From NCBI GenBank assembly GCA_018127705.1, contig CP072328.1, positions 186,001 through 250,000 of the forward strand: DNA of 64,000 nt. Direction: 5' to 3'. The translations under genes were made by a program, and so were the position numbers. Positions 53,612-62,046 of this stretch are shown here, in pieces; position 1 is the first letter of the stretch; each line of letters starts with the position of its first letter. The notes under the pieces are model-generated. The model saw only the letters and a list, made by a program, of their open reading frames with translations, was not told the origin of the DNA and ran no database searches. This stretch comes from TM7 phylum sp. oral taxon 349 (lineage in GTDB: Bacteria; Patescibacteriota; Saccharimonadia; Saccharimonadales; Saccharimonadaceae).

Positions 53612-54348
53612 TATTTCACACCCCAGGAAATTATCGTAAAAATCACAGCATCATTAAGTTTGCGAAGAGCGCAATTGAGACGGATTTGACGGTCGTGTTC
53701 ATTCACGGTCTTTACGGCACGGCGGGCGATAGGGGCTCGAAGTCGTACATTTTGGGCGAGAAAATTCGCTGTTTGGGCGTAGCGAATGTGGCTTATCTTA
53801 ATTCGTCGCGGGATTGGAAAATTTATAAATCGGGCGATGAAAAGAAGGCTTTTTGCGAGAAAACTTTCGACGAGGAGCGCCGCGATATTTTGGATATGTT
53901 TCGCGTTTTAAATGAGCGCGCGCCGGAAGTTTTTGGCGCGTGGCAAAAGCGTTATCAAATCGTGGCGAATTCTATGGGCGGCACTATGGCGAGTACGCTG
54001 CGCGAGGTTTTTTCGCGTGTCGAGAAAATTGTTTTGTGCGGTTCGGGCACCGGCGCTAGTTCGGCGACGAAACCGATTCTTTCGACTTATCCGTCCAAGC
54101 GTTACGTCACCAGCGCGGCGGCGACTTTCACGGGCGATGTGCTGCTGCTTCAGGGCGAAAAGGACGCGGTCGTGCCGCTGTGGTCGCAGGACGAATTGTT
54201 GGCGGCGTACAGCTCGGCGAGGCTTGCTGTCAAAAAGATAGTCCCCGGCGCAAATCATAATTTTTCGAAAATTGATGGCGGTAATCAGCCATTGGCGTAC
54301 GAGTTGTACGTTAGTGTGATTTTTAGTTTTTTGATGGGCGTTGAGTAA
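53608..54348 (+). CDS. Alpha/beta hydrolase
   Basis: 246 residues. HG-type oxyanion segment VVFIHGLYGTAG at about 30, nucleophile elbow NSMGGT at about 127-132, acid LLQGEKDAVVPLW and His in GANHNFSK. Start ATG overlaps the previous stop (ATGA). Higher GC than its two partners. A thioesterase or esterase role in the same small pathway is possible. Confidence 0.82.
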   Translation: MIFHTPGNYRKNHSIIKFAKSAIETDLTVVFIHGLYGTAGDRGSKSYILGEKIRCLGVANVAYLNSSRDWKIYKSGDEKKAFCEKTFDEERRDILDMFRVLNERAPEVFGAWQKRYQIVANSMGGTMASTLREVFSRVEKIVLCGSGTGASSATKPILSTYPSKRYVTSAAATFTGDVLLLQGEKDAVVPLWSQDELLAAYSSARLAVKKIVPGANHNFSKIDGGNQPLAYELYVSVIFSFLMGVE

Positions 54349-54431
54349 GCTTGGGCGAGCGAGAGTGTTGCGGCTGTGGCTTTAGACCGGCGCGAATTTT
54401 TCATCGCGTCTGCCGGGTGTTATAGTTAAGT

Positions 54432-54862
54432 ATGCTTGAAAATAACCTAAAAAATCTGATCAAAAACTACCAACCGAACCAAGCAGCCAGTGATGTGGTG
54501 CAGCGAACTAAAATCGTGCTGTTGGTCGGTATTTCTGGCGCGGGCAAGGACACTGTGAAGCGCCGTTTGCTTGAAGATAACGAGTTTGCTGACATCGTGT
54601 CCTACACCACGCGGCAGCCGCGGCAAAACGCTGGCGTATTGGAAACGCCGGGTGTTGATTATCATTTTATTGATGAGGCGGCGGTGGTGAATATGCTGGA
54701 AAATCACGAGTTTATCGAGGCGAAATTCGTGCACGGCACGGTTTATGGCACCGGCGCGAAGGAAATTCAGGCGATCGCCGAGGCGGGCAAAATCGCCGTG
54801 ACCGACATCGATGTGCAGGGCGTGAGCGAATATAAAAAGCTGTCCGGGGACGTGGTGGCGAG
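54432..54862 (+). pseudogene. Truncated guanylate kinase, joined to lepA remnant
   Basis: N-terminal about 143 residues of a Gmk-type protein ([57 protein letters not shown]) closely similar to the intact gmk at 56553. At about 54858 the sequence changes to lepA, and the frame runs on as nonsense to 54926. The lid and C-terminal part are missing, so it should be inactive. Confidence 0.85.
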
Positions 54863-55180
54863 ATGGTTGATGCGCTCAGTGTCATGTGTCACCGTTCAGA
54901 GGCGCAGAATCTGGGTAGAGAGGTAACGGCAAAACTCAAAGACGTCGTACCGCGCCAAAGCTTTGAAGTCAGCTTGCAGGCGGCAATTGGCGGTAAATTT
55001 ATCGCCCGCGAAAACATCGGCGCCTACCGCAAAGATGTTACCGGCTATCTGTACGGCGGCGATGTTTCGCGTAAGAAAAAGCTGCTCGCCAAGCAAGCTC
55101 GCGGTAAAAAACGCATGAAGCGTTTTGGAAAAGTTGATATTCCGAGCGAGGCGTTTACGGTGATGTTGAAGCGAGATTGA
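54863..55180 (+). pseudogene. Left-over 3' end of lepA
   Basis: 105 codons, [20 protein letters not shown] through [15 protein letters not shown], about 90 percent identical to the end of 50356-51342. It has an in-frame ATG but no ribosome-binding site. It is most simply the original chromosomal lepA tail, cut off when the block at 49.5-54.86 kb was inserted. Confidence 0.85.
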
Positions 55181-55400
55181 ACGTCGTTTTCTTTTAATTT
55201 TTCCTATTGATAGTCAGCTAAAGAATGATATAGATGAATTTTCTGGGCGGAATATTCATTTTGGTTCGCCAGATTTTCTGATTGGCGAGATCTATAACTG
55301 ACAAGTCATAACAGAGACGTGCTATTCTATGCTAGAATAATATGTGTAAGTAGTCTATATGAAATTGCGTGACGCTTAAAATCAATAAAGGGGCTTAAAA

Positions 55401-56441
55401 ATGGCTAAAAAACTAAAACGAATTAGTCTTGTACTACTTAGTATTATCGCTGCGATTGCATTGCTTATCGTTGGTGTGCGGGCATACAACGACCATGTGT
55501 ATGGTGGCAAAGCATACAAATTTGATGCGCCGGCGTATTTTCGCGATCCGGCGAATTTATCACTCTACCCAACTAATATTGATGGAGTGGATGTGCGACG
55601 CGTTGATGACGGTGCGGCGCAGGGATTCCATCTCGTACCGCGCGAAATTAAGCATAAAGGTATAATCATCGTTTACGGCGGATCGGATGGTACACCGAAT
55701 TACGCACAGGCGGTTGACTTTGCAAAGAATGGTTACGAGGTATTATCGTTGTTTATGTTTGGGCAGAAAAATCAGCCAAAAACATTGGCGCGCGTACCAC
55801 TTGAGCAGTTTGAAAGGGTACTGCGTTATGTAGAAGCGCACGCTAGGAGCACATCGCCATTGACAGTGATGGGTACGTCGAAAGGCGCGGAATATGTACT
55901 TAACCTCACGTCGAAATATCCGCAAATCAATAATGCGATCTTGGCGGCACCATCAGCATATAATTTCAACGGGCTTGATTTTGAAAATTATGGTTCGTCG
56001 TGGACGTGGCAAGGTAAGGAGCTGCCGTATGTTGATATCCAAAAAACAAGTTTCGGACATTTTATTGGTGATATGATAGTTCCGATGATAGCAAAAGCGC
56101 CGGTTACATATAAAAACGCGTACCAAGCGGCGGTTGATATGGATGAGAACAATGAGAGCAAGAAGATTCCGCTCAATACCAAAGCGAACCTATTGATTAT
56201 TGCGGGCAGCGATGATCAAATGTGGAACAGCGCCAGCATGGGTAAAAGCATTAAAGACCAGCGACCGCAGAATACTGATCTGGCGATATACGGTGGGGCG
56301 GGGCATGTGTTTGCGGGTAACGGTGTATTGTCAACGAAGTCAATACGCATGAACGTTGGCGGCACGACGGACGCAAATACGCGGGCAGCGCGCGAAAGCC
56401 GCAAGCTGATGTACGATAGACTGCAGATATGGCATCCGTAG
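55401..56441 (+). CDS. Membrane-anchored alpha/beta hydrolase (acyl-CoA thioester hydrolase/BAAT-like)
   Basis: 346 residues. An N-terminal helix (about 9-27) is followed by a hydrolase domain: IIIVYGGSDGTPNYAQAVDF, nucleophile LTVMGTSKGAEYV at about 155-160, acid IAGSDDQMWNS and histidine YGGAGHVFA. Pattern of BAAT C-terminal-type hydrolases. Probably faces outward on the anchor. ATAAAGGGGC upstream. Confidence 0.8.
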   Translation: MAKKLKRISLVLLSIIAAIALLIVGVRAYNDHVYGGKAYKFDAPAYFRDPANLSLYPTNIDGVDVRRVDDGAAQGFHLVPREIKHKGIIIVYGGSDGTPNYAQAVDFAKNGYEVLSLFMFGQKNQPKTLARVPLEQFERVLRYVEAHARSTSPLTVMGTSKGAEYVLNLTSKYPQINNAILAAPSAYNFNGLDFENYGSSWTWQGKELPYVDIQKTSFGHFIGDMIVPMIAKAPVTYKNAYQAAVDMDENNESKKIPLNTKANLLIIAGSDDQMWNSASMGKSIKDQRPQNTDLAIYGGAGHVFAGNGVLSTKSIRMNVGGTTDANTRAARESRKLMYDRLQIWHP

Positions 56442-56552
56442 CGTGAACTTTGGGCAGCGTGTAGTTCCGGCGGTTTAGTAAGTGCGCTGATGTTGGCTGC
56501 ATATTTGACTCGGCGTTAAGTATCGTCAAGATGCCATGTGGTACAATAGGGC

Positions 56553-57278
56553 ATGGATTTAGCACAAAAAATTGCCGCCTACCAGCCGAATGGCGGCGTG
56601 CGGCAGCTTGTCGCAGATACGAAACTTGTTTTATTGGTGGGAATTTCCGGCGCAGGCAAGGACACGACAAAGCAGCGGCTGTTGCAAGACTCGGAGTTTG
56701 CAGATATTGTGTCATATACGACGCGCCCGCCGCGGCGAAATGCTGGCGTGCAAGAGCGCGATGGCGTCGATTATCATTTCATTGACGAGGCGACGGCAGA
56801 AAAAATGCTTGATGCTCATGACTTTATTGAGGCGAAGTTCGTGCACGGTACAGTTTATGGCACGGGCGTAGCGGAGATTCAGGCGATTCACGATGCGGGC
56901 AGAATTGCTATTACCGATATTGATGTGCAGGGTGTGGATGAATATAAAAACCTATCGCAAACAGTTGTTGCAATTTTTTTATTACCGCCAAATTACGATG
57001 AGTGGCGCCGCCGGCTGCAGACGCGTTATGCGAGTGTTGAGGAATTTGAAGCCGAATGGCCGAAACGTTTCGCGAGCGCTATCAAAGAGTTGACGCATGC
57101 TTTGGAAGTGCCGTACTATCACTTTATTATTAACGACAATTTGGACGAAACAGTGCGTATCGCAGGTGATATCGCGCGAAAACCGGATGCATATAACCGC
57201 AAAGACGATGAAGCGCGACTAGTGGCGCGGGATCTACTTGAGGAACTGCAAGGGTTGGCACAGCCGCGCCGCGGATAG
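56553..57278 (+). CDS. gmk: Guanylate kinase
   Basis: 241 residues, somewhat longer than the usual 205. P-loop LLVGISGAGKDTTKQRLL (K-D replaces the common K-S), GMP-binding SYTTRPPRRNA and VDYHFIDEAT, and IDVQGVDEY. Makes GDP from GMP. TACAAT five bases before the ATG. A truncated second copy lies at 54432. Confidence 0.88.
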   Translation: MDLAQKIAAYQPNGGVRQLVADTKLVLLVGISGAGKDTTKQRLLQDSEFADIVSYTTRPPRRNAGVQERDGVDYHFIDEATAEKMLDAHDFIEAKFVHGTVYGTGVAEIQAIHDAGRIAITDIDVQGVDEYKNLSQTVVAIFLLPPNYDEWRRRLQTRYASVEEFEAEWPKRFASAIKELTHALEVPYYHFIINDNLDETVRIAGDIARKPDAYNRKDDEARLVARDLLEELQGLAQPRRG

Positions 57279-57311
57279 GGTTTGTTGTGACGGTTATGTA
57301 GTGCCGACGAT

Positions 57312-57338
57312 TTAGCACTCGCCTTGCATGAGTGCTAA
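57312..57338 (+). promoter_or_regulatory. CIRCE operator of hrcA-grpE
   Basis: TTAGCACTC-N9-GAGTGCTAA, a perfect CIRCE. The -35 box (TTGCAT, 57324-57329) lies in its spacer, with TACAAT 17 bp later at 57347-57352, so HrcA binding would block RNA polymerase directly. Confidence 0.96.
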
Positions 57339-57358
57339 ATATGCGTTACAATATAGCC

Positions 57359-58069
57359 ATGACCGACCGCCAACAAGCGATTTTAGCAGCGATTATTGAA
57401 CAATACGCCGAGATTGCGGCGCCCGTAGGCAGCGTTACGCTAGCGAAACTTTTTGGCGTAAGCAGTGCGACGATTCGCAGCGAAATGGCGAAACTTGAAG
57501 ATATGGGATTTATTGAAGCGCCGCATACGAGCGCGGGGCGTATTCCGACCGACAAAGGTTATCGGTTTTATGTGAATGGTATCACCGAAGCGACGATGAC
57601 GGAGTTGCCGAGCGGCATTGACCGCAGTGCGCGAGCGATTGAGGCTCATGTCAGTTCGCACATCAACAAGGCTGATCGGGCAATTCGTTCGGCAGTTGAT
57701 AGTCTGGTGGATTTGACGGGAAATTTTGGATTTGCGACGATTGGCAGCGAGCTGTATATGAACGGTATCGCGAATTTGTTTAGCCACCCGGAGTTTCGCG
57801 AAGGCGACCATGTGCGCGCCGTTGCGACATTGATTGACAATATTGAGCCGTGGCTGAGCGAGGCACAGCCAAATGAGCCGCTCAATGTCTTTATTGGCAG
57901 CGAAAATCCGATCGGCAAATCAAGCGGCGCAACACTTATTATTAGCCGGTTCCGCTCGCCATTCAGCGATCGCAGCTACATTGGCATTATTGGTCCAACA
58001 CGCCAGCATTATCGCCGTACGATGGAATTGGTCCGACGCGCCGGAACGATGTTAGAGGAGGTTTTATAG
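57359..58069 (+). CDS. hrcA: Heat-inducible transcription repressor HrcA
   Basis: 236 residues from the ATG at 57359, six bases after the -10 TACAAT (leaderless). Winged helix with [20 protein letters not shown] and the HrcA signature [18 protein letters not shown], then a reduced effector domain; typical HrcA is about 340. Binds CIRCE. Followed without gap by grpE. Confidence 0.93.
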   Translation: MTDRQQAILAAIIEQYAEIAAPVGSVTLAKLFGVSSATIRSEMAKLEDMGFIEAPHTSAGRIPTDKGYRFYVNGITEATMTELPSGIDRSARAIEAHVSSHINKADRAIRSAVDSLVDLTGNFGFATIGSELYMNGIANLFSHPEFREGDHVRAVATLIDNIEPWLSEAQPNEPLNVFIGSENPIGKSSGATLIISRFRSPFSDRSYIGIIGPTRQHYRRTMELVRRAGTMLEEVL

Positions 58070-58534
58070 ATGACAAAGCAAAAAAAAGCAGAAGAGTATG
58101 AGCAATTAATTGGTGAGTTGACGCAGGACTTGCAGCGTACGCGGGCGGATTTTGAAAATTATCGCAAGCGCATGGAAAGTGAAAAACAAGCGGCGCGCCA
58201 GGCGGGTGAAACGAAGGCGATTTTGAAGTTGCTCGCAGTAATAGATACAATTGAGCGGGCAGTGGCGAATGTACCGGCGGACTTAGCAAATAATCCATGG
58301 GCAAAAGGCATTGCGGGCATTGATAAGCAGCTCGCGAAACAGCTTGAGGCGCTCGGTGTGAAAAAAATTGCCGCTGCGCCGGGTACGATGTTTAATCCGG
58401 AATTGCACCAGGCAGTGCAATTTGACGAAGAATCTGAAGGTGACAGCGAAGTTATCGCTGAGGAAATGCAAGCTGGCTACACGTTAAATGGTGTACCAAT
58501 TCGCCATGCGATGGTGCGTGTCGTACGGAAATGA
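58070..58534 (+). CDS. grpE: Nucleotide exchange factor GrpE
   Basis: 154 residues: N-terminal coiled coil (LTQDLQRTRADFENYRKRME) and the beta domain with EALGVKKIAAAPGTMFNPEL and GYTLNGVPIRHAMVRVVRK. Releases ADP from DnaK. The ATG follows the hrcA stop directly (AGAGGAGG upstream within hrcA). Confidence 0.95.
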   Translation: MTKQKKAEEYEQLIGELTQDLQRTRADFENYRKRMESEKQAARQAGETKAILKLLAVIDTIERAVANVPADLANNPWAKGIAGIDKQLAKQLEALGVKKIAAAPGTMFNPELHQAVQFDEESEGDSEVIAEEMQAGYTLNGVPIRHAMVRVVRK

Positions 58535-58555
58535 TGAAGTATCCAAAGACATGAA

Positions 58556-58627
58556 TTAGCACTCTTGACATGAGAGTGCTAATTTTCTATACTGAATATA
58601 TTGGCACTCACTAGCAAAGAGTGCTAA
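58556..58627 (+). promoter_or_regulatory. Two tandem CIRCE operators and dnaK promoter
   Basis: First CIRCE 58556-58582 is perfect; its spacer contains the -35 TTGACA (58565-58570), with TATACT at 58588-58593 exactly 17 bp later. Second CIRCE 58601-58627 has one change (TTGGCACTC) and covers the expected transcription start. Confidence 0.95.
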
Positions 58628-58679
58628 AATAGCAGTAAGACAATTTGACCTACTAATAATTTAACGAAAGGGGAATAAA

Positions 58680-60578
58680 ATGGGTAAAATTATCGGTATT
58701 GACCTTGGCACGACCAACAGCGCGTTTGCATATTTGGTGGCGGGTAAACCGGAGGTTATCACAAATGCAGAAGGTAATCGAACAACGCCGTCGGTCGTAG
58801 CGATTAATAAAAAAGGCGAGCGCCTTGTTGGGCAGGTGGCGCAGCGCCAGCGCGTGACGAACGCAAAAAACACGATTTATGGCGTGAAGCGTCTGATTGG
58901 CCGTAAATTTAGCGATAAAGAAGTCCAAAAAGATCTAGACATCATGCCGTACAAGATTGTCAAAAAAGGTAGCGGCGTAGCGGTCGAGATGGGCGGCAAG
59001 GAATACACGCCAGAAGAAGTTTCGGCGATGATTTTGAGCAAAATTAAAGCTGATGCCGAGGCATTTCTTGGCGAAAAGGTGACCGAAGCGGTTATCACTG
59101 TGCCAGCGTACTTTGATGATTCGCAGCGCCAGGCGACGAAGGATGCCGGCAAGATCGCCGGCTTGGAAGTCAAGCGTATTATCAACGAACCGACAGCTGC
59201 GGCTTTGGCATACGGTTTGGAAAAAGGTAAGAATGATGAAACGATCGTTGTGTTTGATCTTGGTGGGGGTACCTTTGATGTTAGTGTTTTGGAGCTGGGC
59301 GACGGTGTGTTTGAAGTAAAAAGTACGAATGGCGACACGCACCTCGGCGGCGAGGACTTCGACAATGCGATCGTGAATTATTTCCTTGACGATTTCAAAT
59401 CCAAAGAGGGAATTGATCTACGTAAAGATAACGCAGCGATGCAACGCCTGAAGGATGAGGCAGAAAAAGCTAAGAAAGAGTTGTCGTCGACTACGGAGTA
59501 TGAAGTAAACATTCCGTTTATTACCGCCGACGCCGACGGTCCAAAACATTTTGAGCTTAGTCTGACGCGCGCGAAGCTGGAAGATCTTGTGAAAGATTTG
59601 CTTGACCGCTTGGATGGTCCGGTTGAAAAAGCGCTCAAAGATGCGAAGCTATCAAAATCAGACATTAATAATATCGTGATGGTTGGTGGCATGACGCGCA
59701 TGCCGGCAGTCGTTGAGCGGGTGAAAAAACTATTTGGTAAAGACCCGATGCAAGGTGTTAATCCGGACGAGGTTGTGGCGGTTGGAGCGGCGATCCAGGG
59801 CGGCGTGCTAGCGGGCGACGTGAAAGATGTGCTGCTGCTTGACGTGACGCCGCTAAGTCTTGGCATCGAAACGATGGGCGGCGTGTCGACGAAGCTGATT
59901 GAGCGCAACACCACCGTGCCAACCAGCAAATCGGAAGTTTTCTCGACGGCAAGCGATAACCAGCCGCAAGTGGAAATCCATGTTCTGCAGGGCGAACGCG
60001 AATTTGCAAACGATAATAAAAGCTTAGGGCGCTTTATTCTAGATGGTATCGCACCGGCGCCACGCGGCGTACCACAGATTGAGGTAACGTTTAATATTGA
60101 TGCGAACGGTATTTTGAATGTAACAGCGAAAGATAAAGGTACAGGCAAAGAGCAGTCTATTACTATTCAGAACTCTGGCAACATGAGTAAGGAGGATATT
60201 GAAAAAGCGCAAAAAGAAGCCGAGTTGCACGCTGACGAGGATAAGAAAAAGCGCGAAGCAATTGACGCGAAGAATCAGCTTGAGAACGCGATTTATCAGG
60301 CGAAAAAAATGCCGGACGAGTATAAAGACAAAATCTCTGACGATGACAAAAAAGCGATTGAAGACGCTGTAAAAGAAGCTGAAAAACATAAGGAGTCGGA
60401 AGATAAAGATGAGCTAGAGGTGGCTTTGAAAGCACTGAATGACGCCATTATGCCGATCGGAGCAAAGATGTATCAGCAAGCTGCTAACGACAAAAAAGCT
60501 GACGAGTCAAAATCGGACGATAAAAAATCCGATAAGGACGAACCGGTTGAGGGTGAGGTGGTTGACGAGAAAAAGTAA
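58680..60578 (+). CDS. dnaK: Chaperone DnaK (Hsp70)
   Basis: 632 residues, full length: [44 protein letters not shown], linker [19 protein letters not shown] and lid, ending in a charged tail ([12 protein letters not shown]). GAAAGGGGA upstream. dnaJ is not next to it. Confidence 0.98.
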   Translation: MGKIIGIDLGTTNSAFAYLVAGKPEVITNAEGNRTTPSVVAINKKGERLVGQVAQRQRVTNAKNTIYGVKRLIGRKFSDKEVQKDLDIMPYKIVKKGSGVAVEMGGKEYTPEEVSAMILSKIKADAEAFLGEKVTEAVITVPAYFDDSQRQATKDAGKIAGLEVKRIINEPTAAALAYGLEKGKNDETIVVFDLGGGTFDVSVLELGDGVFEVKSTNGDTHLGGEDFDNAIVNYFLDDFKSKEGIDLRKDNAAMQRLKDEAEKAKKELSSTTEYEVNIPFITADADGPKHFELSLTRAKLEDLVKDLLDRLDGPVEKALKDAKLSKSDINNIVMVGGMTRMPAVVERVKKLFGKDPMQGVNPDEVVAVGAAIQGGVLAGDVKDVLLLDVTPLSLGIETMGGVSTKLIERNTTVPTSKSEVFSTASDNQPQVEIHVLQGEREFANDNKSLGRFILDGIAPAPRGVPQIEVTFNIDANGILNVTAKDKGTGKEQSITIQNSGNMSKEDIEKAQKEAELHADEDKKKREAIDAKNQLENAIYQAKKMPDEYKDKISDDDKKAIEDAVKEAEKHKESEDKDELEVALKALNDAIMPIGAKMYQQAANDKKADESKSDDKKSDKDEPVEGEVVDEKK

Positions 60579-60617
60579 TTTTCTACGATAAGGCTATTGA
60601 ACCGTTGTTAGCACACG

Positions 60618-60651
60618 AAAGAATCCTTGCTCGTTAGAGTAAGGATTCTTT
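60618..60651 (+). terminator. Terminator of dnaK
   Basis: AAAGAATCCTT / AAGGATTCTTT perfect 11 bp stem with a 12 nt loop. The right arm almost touches the -10 box of the next gene. Confidence 0.85.
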
Positions 60652-60665
60652 GCTATGATAGGGGT

Positions 60666-61385
60666 ATGGTAAAAGCATTCCCAAATATATTACTCATTGG
60701 CGCAAGTCACGGCAACGAGCTGCTTGGTCCAAAGTTATTTAGCCACTTATTGCAGCACAGGAAAGAAGTGCTAGAGTATGTTGATATACTCATCGGTAAC
60801 CCGCGGGCATTTGCAGCATGTAAACGGTATATTGAATCGGATATAAATCGGAGTTACAACACAGCACTTGATACGTATGAATCTCGGCGGGCGGATTATA
60901 TAAAGAATTATATCGCGGTGAATAAACCTGATTTGGTAATTGATTTTCATACGACAACTGCAATACAGCCAAATTGTTTGATAGTCTCAACGATCAACGA
61001 TAGTGAAGTACGGCGGTATATGAGAGCGAGCCATGTAAATAATGTCATCGTCGTACATCCACTGCACGATATTACAGAAGTTGCACCACACTTTATCGCC
61101 TACGAAATTCCAAATGACAATATCAATACGGCTCTACTGGATGCAATTTGTGATGATATAATGCGTTTTGTTCGCAGTGAAGTGGCAAGCAATAACAAAG
61201 TCGTCTATCAAATGCAAGGTAAAATACTGACTAACAACGATAGTGATATATTGAGCAGTAGAGATAACTTTGTCTACCGAAAAGACTTACGTTATACACC
61301 GTCATTTATCGGAGAGAAAGCATACAAAGAGGACGGAACATACATCGGGTTTACGTTGAGCGAACCGAGAGAAATTAGTTTATAG
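60666..61385 (+). CDS. Aspartoacylase/succinylglutamate desuccinylase-like zinc hydrolase
   Basis: 239 residues from the ATG at 60666, six bases after TATGAT (60654-60659); the longer frame from 60627 runs through the terminator and is rejected. Zinc ligands of the M14-like family: H and E in GASHGNELLG, NPRAFAACKRYIESDINRSY, and H in VIDFHTTTAIQP. Removes an acyl group from an amino acid or peptide; substrate unknown. Confidence 0.82.
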   Translation: MVKAFPNILLIGASHGNELLGPKLFSHLLQHRKEVLEYVDILIGNPRAFAACKRYIESDINRSYNTALDTYESRRADYIKNYIAVNKPDLVIDFHTTTAIQPNCLIVSTINDSEVRRYMRASHVNNVIVVHPLHDITEVAPHFIAYEIPNDNINTALLDAICDDIMRFVRSEVASNNKVVYQMQGKILTNNDSDILSSRDNFVYRKDLRYTPSFIGEKAYKEDGTYIGFTLSEPREISL

Positions 61386-61522
61386 CCAAAAGCCCTTCAA
61401 CTACACGCCTTTGCGTGCTGATAGAGAAGAGTATACGAGAAGTAGTGGTTTATATAACAGAAGAGTGCTATAGTGGTGCAGATATTATAAAAAGTAAGTA
61501 CGCATACTAGCGGGAGCAATAA

Positions 61523-61954
61523 ATGTATCGGACACGCAAAACTGAAAAACGCTACGCGCTGCAGCGCAAGCAGGCAAAAGCAGCGGGGATTTGCTGTGAT
61601 TTTTGCGAGTTTACCTCGACGCACCCACAGGTCAAAGAGGAGTTTTCGTATTTTTGGGTTGCTCGGAATAATTTTCCCTATAGCGTATGGGATGGCTGCG
61701 ATGTTGCTGATCATGTAATGATCGTGCCAAAACGCCATATCGAGGGTGTTCATGTCTTTACAGCAGCAGAGCGCCAGGAATTTATCAATATTATCGCAGC
61801 GTACGAAGTGCGCGGCTATTCGTTTTATGCTCGTCCGCCGAAAAGCGCACAGAAATCGGTTGCACATCAGCACACGCATCTAATAAAAAACTATGGTGCG
61901 CCAAAAAAAGTCCAGCTCAGTGTTGAGAAACCGTATATTATGATCGCAAAATAA
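61523..61954 (+). CDS. HIT-family protein
   Basis: 143 residues. Cys pair ICCDFC near the N-terminus, DHVMIVPKRHIEGV in the middle and the histidine triad variant HQHTHLIKNYG. Nucleotide hydrolase or transferase. Preceded by GCGGGAGCA. Confidence 0.85.
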   Translation: MYRTRKTEKRYALQRKQAKAAGICCDFCEFTSTHPQVKEEFSYFWVARNNFPYSVWDGCDVADHVMIVPKRHIEGVHVFTAAERQEFINIIAAYEVRGYSFYARPPKSAQKSVAHQHTHLIKNYGAPKKVQLSVEKPYIMIAK

Positions 61955-62046
61955 AAAGAAACGGAGAATTGCGTGGTTGATTCACGCGGACGTGCTTTAA
62001 TGCTGTAATATTGTATTGCAAAAAAATAATATTTGTTGTATAATTT

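Noticed and set aside
59378-60148. 256-codon minus-strand frame inside dnaK
   Set aside because: Antisense shadow of a strongly conserved gene; Ser/Thr-rich translation without family likeness.
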